A DNA stretch of 64,000 bases, taken from positions 310,001 through 374,000 of the forward strand of contig JAWKNZ010000004.1 of assembly GCA_041391425.1 (NCBI GenBank), in the 5' to 3' direction. This DNA is from JAWKNZ01 sp041391425 (GTDB lineage Bacteria > Bdellovibrionota_B > Oligoflexia > Oligoflexales > JAWKNZ01). Shown piece after piece: positions 20,033-28,690 of the stretch. The translations under genes and the position numbers were made by a program. Position 1 is the first letter of the stretch. Every line of letters begins with the position of its first letter. A model generated the notes under the pieces. The model had not been told where the DNA came from and searched no databases. It saw nothing but the letters and a program-made list of their open reading frames with translations.

Positions 20033-20599
20033 ATGGCAAAGACAGAATCGACGATGTTAGCGCTAGGGACTGAAGCACCTGACTTTTCTTTACCTAATAC
20101 TGACGGTAAAATAATTAATCTATCTGACTTCTCTGATGCTAAAGCCCTATTAGTAATGTTTATATGCAACCACTGTCCTTATGTAATTCATATCCGCGAT
20201 CAACTTGCAAAGCTGACAACAGAATATATGAAAAAAAATGTTGCAATTGTTGCAATAAACTCCAATGATGTTGTCGCATACCCTCAGGACAGTATGGAAA
20301 ATATGAAAAAAGAAAAACAACTACACGGTTATCAATTTGATTACCTATTTGACGAAAGTCAAAACGTAGCCAAAGCCTATCGAGCAGCGTGCACACCCGA
20401 TTTTTTCCTTTTTGATGCAAATCGACATCTTGCCTACAGAGGCCAAATGGATGGAGCCCGTCCAGGCAATAGTATTGTAAATGATGGGGTTGATTTACGA
20501 ACAGCACTAGAGTGTATTCTCATTGGTGCGCGGCCAAGCTCGAACCAAAAGCCATCATTAGGTTGCAATATCAAATGGAAGTTAGGCAACGAACCCTAA
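20033..20599 (+). CDS. Thioredoxin-fold redoxin (AhpC/TSA-like)
   Basis: Thioredoxin-like protein of the redoxin type. It starts with the AhpC/TSA-type stretch LGTEAPDFSLPNTDGK, then LLVMFICNHCPYV with a CxxC redox pair at about residues 45-48, and ends with the typical PDFFLFDANRHLAYRGQMD strand. The NHCP arrangement is that of a family often annotated as thioredoxin family protein; the partner is not known. No signal peptide, so it is cytoplasmic. It stands alone, facing the 3' end of the group II intron. Confidence 0.83.
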   Translation: MAKTESTMLALGTEAPDFSLPNTDGKIINLSDFSDAKALLVMFICNHCPYVIHIRDQLAKLTTEYMKKNVAIVAINSNDVVAYPQDSMENMKKEKQLHGYQFDYLFDESQNVAKAYRAACTPDFFLFDANRHLAYRGQMDGARPGNSIVNDGVDLRTALECILIGARPSSNQKPSLGCNIKWKLGNEP

Positions 20600-20658
20600 T
20601 TAGGCTATCTCATATATAGGTGAGTAGCCCAAGGGGATTTCACCCTTAGGCCCTCGCG

Positions 20659-20692
20659 AAACTGTACGTGAACCTCTCGATTCATACAGCTT
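20659..20692 (-). ncRNA. Group II intron domain V
   Basis: Minus-strand hairpin AAGCTGTATGAA...TTCACGTACAGTTT with the AGC catalytic triad and a two-nucleotide asymmetric bulge, the most conserved part of the ribozyme. It begins just after the maturase stop codon and is followed by a domain VI-like stem (GGGCCTAAGGGTG...CCCCTTGGGC) at about 20625-20652. Confidence 0.75.
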
Positions 20693-20695
20693 CCA

Positions 20696-21943
20696 TTATC
20701 CAGCCGCTGGCTTGCAGTTAAGTTTCCAGTGCACAAAGAGTCTAGGCTTGGTCCTTGCTATTTTGCCTAACAAATATATCGTCTTTGTTCGTTTTCCTCT
20801 CATCTTTTTGAATTTCCTGCCTAACCATTTGGCAAGCCTCCAATTTAGATGCTCCCATACAACCCTTAATCGGCTTCGCCCGTAAGCTCCAAAATAGTTT
20901 GCCCACCCCTGAAGAACTGGATTTATTCTTTTAGCTATGTCCTCCAATGTTGCGCCTGCATGAAAATGTAGTTTCCACTTTTTGATTGTTGAAATCATAT
21001 GTTTTATGGAACTGGTATTTACACTTGGAACAAAACTAAGAAAGATATTTCCCTGTCTACTTCTTACCATTGATGGCTTAAAGCTATAACCTAGAAAATC
21101 AAAGTTTCTTGTCTTATGGGAATGGTGCCTACCATCTCGTCGACAAAACACTATTTTCGTTTTATCAGGATGTAATTCTAGCCCACATTCTTCAAAACGA
21201 TTATGAAGTGCCCTTAATAGGCTTTCAGCCTCTTCTTTAGAACGACAGTGGGCGAGCCCATCGTCAGCATAGCGACAAAATGGAGTCTGCATATGGTTTC
21301 TCACCATCCAGGTATCAAAGACATAATGTAAGAATAAATTACTCAAGATGGGCGATACCACGCCACCCTGCGGTGTACCCTTTTTACGCCTTATTCTTTC
21401 TCCATCTTTAGTCTGCATCGAGACAGTTAACCAGCGCGATATGTAGAGTAGAACCCATGATTCCTGACAATGGTGTTTTACTGCCTTCATCAACAATTCA
21501 TGATCGATATTGTCAAATAGACCCTTAATATCAAACTCCAATACCCAACCATATTTCCAACATCTCTGCCGGGTAATACTGATAGCATCTAAAGCTGACT
21601 TATTTGGTCTATAGCCATAGGAATCTTCATGAAAGATTGGATCTAATAACGGCTCCAGATAATCTTTTACCACCGTTTGTGCTACCCTATCTCCCACTGT
21701 TGGAACTCCTAGTACTCGACACCCTCCTGACTTCTTAGGAATTTTTACACCAAGTACATCTGGTGGAAAGTAACTTCCTGAGGACATACGATTCCAAATT
21801 TTGTAAAGGTTGTCTTTTAGATTTCCAGAAAATTTATCTAACGATTCTTTGTCAACGCCATAGCCTCCTCTGTTTGCCTTAACTTTTAACCAAGCTTTCC
21901 AAACTGCTTGTTTAGAAATCTCAAACGACTTTGCTGATCTCAT
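20696..21943 (-). CDS. ltrA: Group II intron reverse transcriptase/maturase
   Basis: Reverse transcriptase that helps intron splicing and mobility. Visible blocks: RT-0/1 (ANRGGYGVDKESL, WNRMSSGSYFPPDV, IPKKSGG), RT-3 (SYGYRPNKSA), RT-4 (EFDIKGLFDNIDH), RT-4a/5 with the active site CRYADDGLAHC, and RT-7 (FDFLGYSF). Domain X includes NPVLQGWANYFG. No HNH endonuclease domain follows, so the protein ends after domain X. ATG 21943 follows TTGGAGGAGC, a strong ribosome site, and gives the usual N-terminus; an upstream start at 21991 is unlikely. All catalytic residues are present, so it could be active. Confidence 0.93.
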   Translation of the reverse strand: MRSAKSFEISKQAVWKAWLKVKANRGGYGVDKESLDKFSGNLKDNLYKIWNRMSSGSYFPPDVLGVKIPKKSGGCRVLGVPTVGDRVAQTVVKDYLEPLLDPIFHEDSYGYRPNKSALDAISITRQRCWKYGWVLEFDIKGLFDNIDHELLMKAVKHHCQESWVLLYISRWLTVSMQTKDGERIRRKKGTPQGGVVSPILSNLFLHYVFDTWMVRNHMQTPFCRYADDGLAHCRSKEEAESLLRALHNRFEECGLELHPDKTKIVFCRRDGRHHSHKTRNFDFLGYSFKPSMVRSRQGNIFLSFVPSVNTSSIKHMISTIKKWKLHFHAGATLEDIAKRINPVLQGWANYFGAYGRSRLRVVWEHLNWRLAKWLGRKFKKMRGKRTKTIYLLGKIARTKPRLFVHWKLNCKPAAG

Positions 21944-22459
21944 TAGCTCCTCCAATAAATTGTTGACTAACAGTATGCAGCCAGATAACACCTTCCCTTT
22001 GCTCCATTTCCATTACAGAAACTTCATAGCTACTACAGAAGGTTCCGCCCCTTGTGACACATCAGTGTTCGATCTCGTGAGGTCTTCACTTGTATCTTTC
22101 CTTTAACATTGCCACGAAGGTTCCCGCAGTTTCACTTCTGAGCCTAAGTCAAGTTCACGCTGTCTTTGTGCCGGACACCACTTGGTCAGTAAACAGGTTT
22201 CTTCCAAACTTATCTGGAGTCTTTGGGCGCTACTCCATTTTGGTGTCAGCTAAATTCGGTAACGACACGTTAATGACAGTTCACTGGTGTTCGTCTCCTT
22301 GACTCATACCTGACAGGTTTACCCTGCCTTTTCCTTCATCGCTCACTACCATAGCTTTTGACTACAGCAGCATGAGGCGGTTTGCAGTCTTCTCCTGTAA
22401 GACGACTGCGAGGGGCCTACCCTCATCTCAGAAGCAACTTTGCTACGGCACACCCCCAA

Positions 22460-24291
22460 ATCCGAATTTAAGCCTGTAGAAAATATTCGTTAGCCCGGAA
22501 TCAGAAAAAAAATTCTGCTTCGCGGACTGCAAGAGCGCATCGGTGCGTTTAAAAAATGGACAAACTCCTACCCAAAATTTCGTGTGCAATCTCAACTATT
22601 GAAATCGCTACAAAAGCACATCTACCAGGTATTTTGGACGCACCTATAGATGTTAATCTCGACAAATTGGGGTTCATAAGCACAGTGGGTAGAGCTTTAT
22701 TCAATTGTCAAAGAGCTCTGCCATGTCTTCAACAGTCTGATTTAGCTTCAACCTAACTGCAAATTTTTAGTTTAGTCTTCCAGCGTATCACCTCTCTATG
22801 ATGATCGTGATTAAATCTAAAGGTTACAGATCCCGCATGGCAGATTACTTGAACTGGAATCAGCAACCACCTTCTCCTTATCTTCTTAGCAAAATGATTG
22901 ATTGTTTTAATTCCTGATCTCGTCTTCTTCTTGCTAGGAGCACTCAAAGAAATAAACCTCATCAGGGTATAAGCAAAAGCAGCTATCAGCCCAAATGCCT
23001 TATTAGCTGTGAGTTTAAGACAGGGATAGTGTTTTAAGTCAAAACCAAACTTTTGCTCCTTTATAAAGTTTTCTGCGTTGCCACGACCACGGTACAACTT
23101 AATAAGATCAACCGATGAAAACTCATGAGCACCCATATTTGTTACAAAACCAAAATAATCATATTCCTTATGATCCTTAAATAAATTGCCCTCAAACTCT
23201 GCCTTCTCAGCACGAATTACTACCAAACGCAACGGCTTTGAAAAACCTTTACTATAATAGGAGGTGTGGCCTATCTCACACTCGCGATTACCGGTTGCCA
23301 AAATACGACCCTTTTTTTCCGGGTTTTGAGACTCCCAGTTTTTTATACGTGCTACCCTCTCTTTAAATTTATCTGTTCTCTTGGCTGCACATACAAACCC
23401 TGCACCCTTTACGGCGCAAGCATTGTAAAATTCCACATTTGAAAACCCGCTATCGCCACGGACAATTCTCCTTTGCTCTCTATTGCCTGTCGGAATGCGA
23501 GAAAAAATCTCGTGAATTATTTGGCTTGAGCCATTTGACGTATAGGTTGAACCAGGACGCACGTCATGCCAATACTGAAAGCCAAGCTCGTCAAAGGCTA
23601 CAATCGAATCCAACGCTCTAAATTTCTTATAGCAAAATTCCACCCCTTCCATTTTTTTCCCATGTTGTGCATGGGATGTAGAGTCGATATCCAAAATAAA
23701 GTGTCTAGAATTTGGACTTACCTGCGAACGCAACTCAAAACTCAAATCAATCAATTTCCCTTGCATGCCAAAAAGACCAAGCCCAGTAAATGACCTGAGA
23801 TAATCTCCAAGGCTTTTAGAGCAGTACGTACGGCCGGCCACTGCTTCAAAGCCTTTGTCTTGATTTAAAGCATCCCAATCTTCAAGGTGCTCACTTCCAC
23901 TCTGAAAGCCCAATAGCAGAGCCTCAAATTTATGCTGACAAGAAAAAATATTACGACGCGTCTTCGGAAGTAAACCCTCTAATTTACTAGATATTCTCGT
24001 CTTCCCCAGTAGCTCGCGGCTAAGTATTAGACCACCATAAATTGAAAATGCTTTGCTAGAACCTTTTGTTTTGATTATGCTGACCATGAAAATGCCTTTT
24101 TTGTTGTGAACGTTTTTGTCGATGATCACTTTAAACAATTGAGGCATTTTTGCTATCTGTGTTTTTAAATTCTAAGCTAAATTCTAGAAAAAAACTGTGG
24201 ATAAATTGACAGTCTGGGTGAAATTAGAAAAACCTCTAAAAGATATCATACTCATCAGGTTAAGGAGAGGTCTTGGATATTAAATTCGGAT
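22460..24291 (-). mobile_element. IS1380-type insertion sequence (ends approximate)
   Basis: Element carrying the transposase at 22753-24087. A perfect 12-bp inverted repeat, ATCCGAATTTAA at 22460-22471 and its inverse at 24280-24291, brackets it. Further motifs of the form TTA-GCCCGGA/TTAATCCGAGATCCGAATTT near 22490 and 24300 could be the true ends. Right of it, GGATCTCGG is repeated twice in direct order (24289-24315). The 280 bp between the left end and the transposase stop contain no convincing gene. I cannot fix a target duplication. Confidence 0.55.
22753..24087 (-). CDS. IS1380-family transposase
   Basis: DDE transposase of the IS1380/IS4-like type. The first catalytic Asp is in LDIDSTSHAQHGKK, the second in VRGDSGFSN, and the Y-(2)-R-(3)-E-(6)-K signature with the catalytic Glu is in YRGRGNAENFIKEQKFGFD. 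ATG 24087 lies nine bases after AAAAAAGG and matches the conserved N-terminus; an upstream in-frame start at 24147 would add 20 residues without a ribosome site. About 444 residues, full length, no internal break, so it may be active. Confidence 0.9.
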   Translation of the reverse strand: MVSIIKTKGSSKAFSIYGGLILSRELLGKTRISSKLEGLLPKTRRNIFSCQHKFEALLLGFQSGSEHLEDWDALNQDKGFEAVAGRTYCSKSLGDYLRSFTGLGLFGMQGKLIDLSFELRSQVSPNSRHFILDIDSTSHAQHGKKMEGVEFCYKKFRALDSIVAFDELGFQYWHDVRPGSTYTSNGSSQIIHEIFSRIPTGNREQRRIVRGDSGFSNVEFYNACAVKGAGFVCAAKRTDKFKERVARIKNWESQNPEKKGRILATGNRECEIGHTSYYSKGFSKPLRLVVIRAEKAEFEGNLFKDHKEYDYFGFVTNMGAHEFSSVDLIKLYRGRGNAENFIKEQKFGFDLKHYPCLKLTANKAFGLIAAFAYTLMRFISLSAPSKKKTRSGIKTINHFAKKIRRRWLLIPVQVICHAGSVTFRFNHDHHREVIRWKTKLKICS

Positions 24292-24567
24292 CTCGGATTA
24301 AATTCCGGATCTCGGTTACATTCCTTAGCAAAGCCCTGAGTTGCTTTGAGTTAGCCGAGTTTTTTACTCTGAAGTTTCACATTTGAATTTGATGATCGGT
24401 ATCGAGGAGTTAAAATTTAATAATTTCTTATGAAGAATTTTTATCGTTTTTTCTAAGATTGAAAATAACGCTTTGTGTTAATTTGAAACAGCTGGTCAGG
24501 TAGTTTTGTTTGGGCAGCTTCATTGAAAATTGTTTGAAGCATATGTTGGACTTGGCTCATATGTTTT
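24148..24567. other. IS edge and AT-rich spacer
   Basis: The first 150 bases belong to the insertion element. A short direct repeat (GGATCTCGG ... GGATCTCGG) sits at its edge. The rest is AT-rich without a recognisable gene. Confidence 0.4.
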
Positions 24568-26208
24568 TTAATGGCATCTGACGTGTACGGGATAAAATGC
24601 CAAATGCTGTCTGTTTGTTGAAGAAAACATTGCGATTGTTTTTGCCATATCTAAGACAAGATGATGGTATTTCCATAAGAATACACCTCCAACATTTCCC
24701 CCTTGTACGACAAGATTTTTGGATGTTTGGGTCAATCGCTGTCCTCGTTTTTTATCCCGGTAGACAAATTTATTTCTGATTAATTCATCAATGACATTAC
24801 GTATATTCTCTGTTTTTATAGGCATAATGAGCTTTTGTTTGATCCATCTTTCATCTTCGCGAAAGATGTCTAAGGCGATTAATTCTCGTATCACCAGCTT
24901 TTGCCAGGATTTATCTTGTTCGTAGTCAGATGGCAAATGTATTGCTTCATGATCTAACTTTGATTTTGTTAATGGATAGCATTGGTAGGAGAATATAGAT
25001 AGTTTATCTAAATTTTTTTCTTTGGATGCTGATGCAATTAAATCGGATCTAAGCTCATCGAGTTGACGAGTAATCTTTGTTGCAACGTCATCTGTAATTG
25101 CGAGCGTCATTGTTTGAAAATCTCGCTTTTTTGCATCTATGTGCTCAAGTGCGTTTTTACATAGATCGATAGTTGAACCCATATAGTCACGGTTTGACGG
25201 TGACCAACTGCGGATTCCTGTAAATCGGATTGAGGCGGGTGGTGGTTCATCGTGGATTAACCCTTCTTGGCGGCATTGATCCTGTCCGTGTTTGAAAAAA
25301 TTGTTTAGTGTATCGATTTTCAAATCATTGACGGATGGATTTTTCAACATTTTTTGGCTTACAAAATAGAGATCTCTAGCTAATCCGTTAGGGTGGTTTG
25401 AATGGCAATTGTGGGTTAACGCAGCGACTGCAGTAACTGGAAAGCCAATGTTAAGTCGGCCATAGCCTTTTGTGCTATTTCTTATGGTTTTCTTAATTTG
25501 TGCGTTAAACGTAGTACAGTAGCCAGAAAAATTAGGTTCTTTTTTTAAAAGCTGTATGCTGTTTTGAATGTCATCTTTGATTTTATCCATAATCGGTGAA
25601 TTATAGATAACTGGTTGATTAAGGGTGAGTTCTATAAATTTTGACACCCGATTGTGCGTTACGCGATATGGGAGGCTTTCTGTACCTTCTGATTTTTTTG
25701 TTTGGATATTTAACTTATAGTCATTTATTGGTTGAAGGCTATATGCCCGTCGATACCATGCACAAAAGATATCACTAGCAATTATGATTGCATTGCTACC
25801 TTGATCTAGTAAAAATTTTTGTGCTTTTAATTGGATCCATTCTGGACGAATTTGCTGAAGCTCGTTTATCGGTGTGGTGATACTAAGAGAGAATTCTTGG
25901 TGTTCTTTATCAAAATGTAGTGAAACACCATGTATTAGAGGAAAACCAGAAGCAACTGTTAATCTTATGGGAAGGCTTGAGCCATTTTTCTCGAGATGGT
26001 TTATGGCTTTTTTGATGTTTTCTTCATGAATTATATAGTCATGGATATTTCCATCGCTAATTAGGCTAGCCATTTTGAGTCTTGTTGCTCCAATGAATTT
26101 TCCCGGGTCTGAAGCAGACTTTGATAATGCATGTGCGTCGACGGTGACAGATAGAGTCATAGATTCGTCTTGAAAATCTAGATTTATGTAGTCATCGTAC
26201 AAAACCAT
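24568..26208 (-). CDS. Large protein with one complete and one truncated DUF4423/TIGR02147-like C-terminal segment
   Basis: A 546-residue cytoplasmic protein. Residues about 335-420 (MGSTIDLCKNALEHID, QTMTLAITDDVATKI, FSYQCYPL) parallel the tail of the TIGR02147 regulator at 27736 (RFHQKMCEIARDSI, NSLTVSVTEETAMEM, QINMHLFPM). Residues about 435-546 then restart with the earlier part of the same domain (WQKLVIRELIALDIFREDERWI, LTQTSKNLVVQGGNVGG) and stop where the tail should begin. So the order is tail, then truncated domain. The N-terminal 330 residues are unassigned; around residues 50-120 there is a weak likeness to the N-terminal part of FapA/DUF342 that I do not rely on. No helix-turn-helix is seen. 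It runs divergently from the lipoprotein gene at 26547. Confidence 0.55.
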   Translation of the reverse strand: MVLYDDYINLDFQDESMTLSVTVDAHALSKSASDPGKFIGATRLKMASLISDGNIHDYIIHEENIKKAINHLEKNGSSLPIRLTVASGFPLIHGVSLHFDKEHQEFSLSITTPINELQQIRPEWIQLKAQKFLLDQGSNAIIIASDIFCAWYRRAYSLQPINDYKLNIQTKKSEGTESLPYRVTHNRVSKFIELTLNQPVIYNSPIMDKIKDDIQNSIQLLKKEPNFSGYCTTFNAQIKKTIRNSTKGYGRLNIGFPVTAVAALTHNCHSNHPNGLARDLYFVSQKMLKNPSVNDLKIDTLNNFFKHGQDQCRQEGLIHDEPPPASIRFTGIRSWSPSNRDYMGSTIDLCKNALEHIDAKKRDFQTMTLAITDDVATKITRQLDELRSDLIASASKEKNLDKLSIFSYQCYPLTKSKLDHEAIHLPSDYEQDKSWQKLVIRELIALDIFREDERWIKQKLIMPIKTENIRNVIDELIRNKFVYRDKKRGQRLTQTSKNLVVQGGNVGGVFLWKYHHLVLDMAKTIAMFSSTNRQHLAFYPVHVRCH

Positions 26209-26546
26209 TAAGAAGCACCAAGAAAATAAAATATATAAAATTCGTCGGTTGACTCTATATATCGACAGATTTGAGAAGTAGTTAAATCATGGGTAGTAAG
26301 TTTTGTTTTTGTCTGTCGGGAGGTTGTTTATTTTCTGATTTAAAATTAGGAAGTTAGTAGTACTGAAATAATTTTATGTGCTACTAATTTTTATATTTAT
26401 TTTAAATATTAATGTAACTATCTATTATAATAACATATTTAATCAAAAATAAATATGCTAATAATTTTTGACGTAGAGATGAGTATATTTGGCAGGGGGA
26501 ACCCAATTGAGCATTGAATCCAATTTTAGTTAGAAGGAGAATAGCC
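26209..26546. other. Divergent intergenic region
   Basis: 338 AT-rich bases between the divergent genes at 24568 and 26547. It should contain both promoters. The last bases carry the AAGGAGA ribosome site of the lipoprotein gene. I see no clear operator. Confidence 0.4.
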
Positions 26547-27584
26547 ATGAAACTAACAAAGCTCAAAACATTCTTATGGACAGCCACTTTGGCTCTAGGA
26601 GTTGCATGTGGTGAAAATTCAAGTAACGACAATGATGGAAGTAGCGAATCGACATCATCTGTGACAGGCAGTGGTGGCACTCAGTCATCAGGGGTTGCAG
26701 ATTCAAATGTTGAACTGTCGATTCAGGGAACACTACCCTCTCAAACTCTTGCTTTACAAGGATCCGGGATCGAGGTGTTTGCTGTTGACGGAAGTCTTGC
26801 TGGAACGATTAGTTTAACGGAAGCGCGTATTGTTTTAGAAGAAATTCGATTGAAGTTGTTAACAGGCGCAGAAGAAAGTGCCGAAAGAGCACTTGCGCTT
26901 CAAGGTGATGATAGTGCTGCAACAAGTGATTCAGATGCTAGTGAAGCCGAAAATGCAGGAGATGACGATAGCTCTGATGATGATGGCGTCGACCATCCAA
27001 AATTTAAAGGCCCTTATGTTGTTGATTTGCTTAACAACGTAATAACACCTGCTCCAGAAAGTATTATAATACCGGAAGGGCTTTACCGGCGAGTTGAGCT
27101 TCGAGTCCATAAAATGACTGGTGATGAAGCAGCTCAACTAGAGCTTAGCGATTCAGATCCTTTGATTGGAAACAGTATCTATGTTGCAGGAAGTTATACA
27201 CCCGCTGGAGAGGCTGCAAAAGAGTTTAAAATGACTTTTGATTTGAGTGAGGATTTCGAGTTACGCAGTAAAGATGGATTTTCAATATCAAACCAGACTG
27301 TTAATGACTTCTTAATTGCTTTCCGTCTAGCTGAGTGGTTTCGGTTTGATAACATTGAAACTAATAGTGATGGTGTTAGCTTGAATGATATCACAGATCT
27401 GGCTATCAATCTTAACAAAGACTCTGACGAGGCTTCTAAGAATGTTCGAGAAGTGATCAAAGAAAATATCAAATTGTCAGCAGAGGTTGGTAAAGATGAA
27501 GATGGCGATGGTAAACTTGGTGATTCCGAAGATGGTGATGGCAGTGATGATGATGATGATTCCGATGATTCTGAGGATGTTTAA
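26547..27584 (+). CDS. DUF4382-like lipoprotein with acidic tail
   Basis: Secreted lipoprotein: ATG 26547 follows AAGGAGA, and the signal peptide ends at LGVAC. A Ser/Asn/Gly linker follows, then a beta-rich domain (about residues 50-310 by the longer numbering). Its core segments LTEARIVLEEIRLKL, KGPYVVDLLNNVI, GLYRRVELRVHKM and FKMTFDLSEDFEL are shared closely with the paralogue at 28691. An internal acidic stretch (about 125-155) and an Asp/Glu/Gly-rich C-terminal tail of 30 residues could bind cations. The layout suggests a DUF4382-type surface domain. An inverted repeat separates it from the regulator gene. Confidence 0.72.
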   Translation: MKLTKLKTFLWTATLALGVACGENSSNDNDGSSESTSSVTGSGGTQSSGVADSNVELSIQGTLPSQTLALQGSGIEVFAVDGSLAGTISLTEARIVLEEIRLKLLTGAEESAERALALQGDDSAATSDSDASEAENAGDDDSSDDDGVDHPKFKGPYVVDLLNNVITPAPESIIIPEGLYRRVELRVHKMTGDEAAQLELSDSDPLIGNSIYVAGSYTPAGEAAKEFKMTFDLSEDFELRSKDGFSISNQTVNDFLIAFRLAEWFRFDNIETNSDGVSLNDITDLAINLNKDSDEASKNVREVIKENIKLSAEVGKDEDGDGKLGDSEDGDGSDDDDDSDDSEDV

Positions 27585-27610
27585 TTTTTCTGACAAAACC
27601 TTGTAACAAA

Positions 27611-27657
27611 ATTTCCCGCTTTTTCTGTAAACTGCAAACAATAGAGAAGCGGGAAAT
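27611..27657. promoter_or_regulatory. Inverted repeat between lipoprotein and regulator genes
   Basis: Perfect 11-bp arms ATTTCCCGCTT (27611-27621) and AAGCGGGAAAT (27647-27657), 25 bases apart, start 26 bp after the lipoprotein stop. There is no T-run after the right arm, so it is not a standard terminator. It could be an operator for the neighbouring regulator or an attenuating or stabilising RNA hairpin. Confidence 0.5.
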
Positions 27658-27735
27658 ATTCCAAGTCAAGACAGGCGAAGATTGAATAGTGCGTAGAGGT
27701 AGAGTATCGGTGATTTGATTGCTGAAATATTTTAA

Positions 27736-28668
27736 ATGGGCGAGAAAGATCAGGATATGGATGAGAAAAAAGAAACACAAAAAATAAAACGAGAAAATAA
27801 GAATTCTCATAGAAATGATGCTCCGTTTTTAGATGACGTGTCGAAGGTTGCTGTGACCCAATACTTAAGCTACCGAGATTTCTTACATGCTTTGTTTAAA
27901 ACAATTAAGAAAAACAGAAAATATTCATATTATCAGTTTTCTAAAGATTTGGGTCTTTCTCATTCTAATGTTTTGTGGTTGGTCGTATCTGGGAGGAGAA
28001 AGCTCATCAAGCCGACAGCCAATAAAATAGCAACAGCGCTAAATCTTAATGCGACAGATAAAAAATATCTATTATTTCTGGTTGACTATAACAACACTGC
28101 AAGTCCTGATAAGAGAGAAGCTGTGTTTAAAAAATTGATTTCATTGAGGAGAAATCAGCTTGTAGATGATGAAGATCAAAATGTGTTGAAGTATTTATCT
28201 GAATGGTATCATCCGGTTATTCGTGAGTTAGTAGGGTTGGATAATTTTAATAGCGATCCAGAATGGATTTGCTCTAGGTTAAATGTTAGATTGTTACCTA
28301 ACGACATCAAAAAAAGTCTAAATTTGCTTGAAAAACTAGAGCTTATTGCATTTGATCAGACAAAAAATAGATTTGTTCAAACTAATGGTCAGGTCATGCC
28401 TGACAGAAACATTGCAAATGTTGGGGCAATTCGATTTCATCAAAAAATGTGTGAAATTGCCCGTGATTCGATAGCTCTTGTTCCTGCTGAAAGACGCGAA
28501 ATAAACTCGCTGACAGTGAGTGTTACAGAAGAAACGGCTATGGAGATGAGCACAATTCTATATAAAGCTTGTCAAGATATTATGAAACTGGAAAACAAGT
28601 GTAGGAATAAAGATCAGGTTTTTCAAATTAATATGCATTTGTTTCCAATGACTAGGAAAAATAATTGA
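27736..28668 (+). CDS. TIGR02147/DUF4423-family regulator
   Basis: Regulator-like protein. After a basic N-terminal tail, a helix-turn-helix-like region (YRDFLHALFKTIKK, YYQFSKDLGLSHSNVLWLVVSGRRKL, TANKIATALNL) precedes the DUF4423 domain (WYHPVIRELVGLDNF, VMPDRNIANVGAIRFHQKM, NSLTVSVTEETAMEM, QINMHLFPM). The family is abundant in Bdellovibrionota and Fibrobacteres and often sits beside secreted protein genes. Here it lies between two paralogous lipoprotein genes in the same direction, only 22 bp before the second. The obvious inference is that it controls them. The start could be ATG 27736 or 27757. Confidence 0.83.
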   Translation: MGEKDQDMDEKKETQKIKRENKNSHRNDAPFLDDVSKVAVTQYLSYRDFLHALFKTIKKNRKYSYYQFSKDLGLSHSNVLWLVVSGRRKLIKPTANKIATALNLNATDKKYLLFLVDYNNTASPDKREAVFKKLISLRRNQLVDDEDQNVLKYLSEWYHPVIRELVGLDNFNSDPEWICSRLNVRLLPNDIKKSLNLLEKLELIAFDQTKNRFVQTNGQVMPDRNIANVGAIRFHQKMCEIARDSIALVPAERREINSLTVSVTEETAMEMSTILYKACQDIMKLENKCRNKDQVFQINMHLFPMTRKNN

Positions 28669-28690
28669 TATCCAAAATAAGGAATAAACT

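Larger units (their letters stand above)
20620..22453 (-). mobile_element. Group II intron with encoded maturase
   Basis: A self-splicing retroelement on the minus strand. The 5' end is proposed at 22453, where the strand reads GTGTGCCGTAG, fitting the GUGYG consensus. The RNA domains I-III occupy about 22450-21950; domain IV holds the reverse transcriptase gene, and domain V follows its stop codon immediately. The 3' end is proposed near 20620 (CTACTCAC). Total about 1.83 kb. The 5' edge lies seven bases from the inverted repeat of the IS1380-type element, so the intron appears to have entered at the border of that element. Confidence 0.8.

Noticed and set aside
21255..21290. The YADDG active site as a defective reverse transcriptase
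   Set aside because: The catalytic YADD is intact; the residue after it varies among group II intron enzymes.
22090..22302. Plus-strand frame in the group II intron
   Set aside because: Opposite to and inside the ribozyme domains I-III; structural RNA explains the sequence.
22556..22756. 66-residue open frame left of the IS transposase
   Set aside because: Lies in the non-coding end of the element, no ribosome site, no family features.
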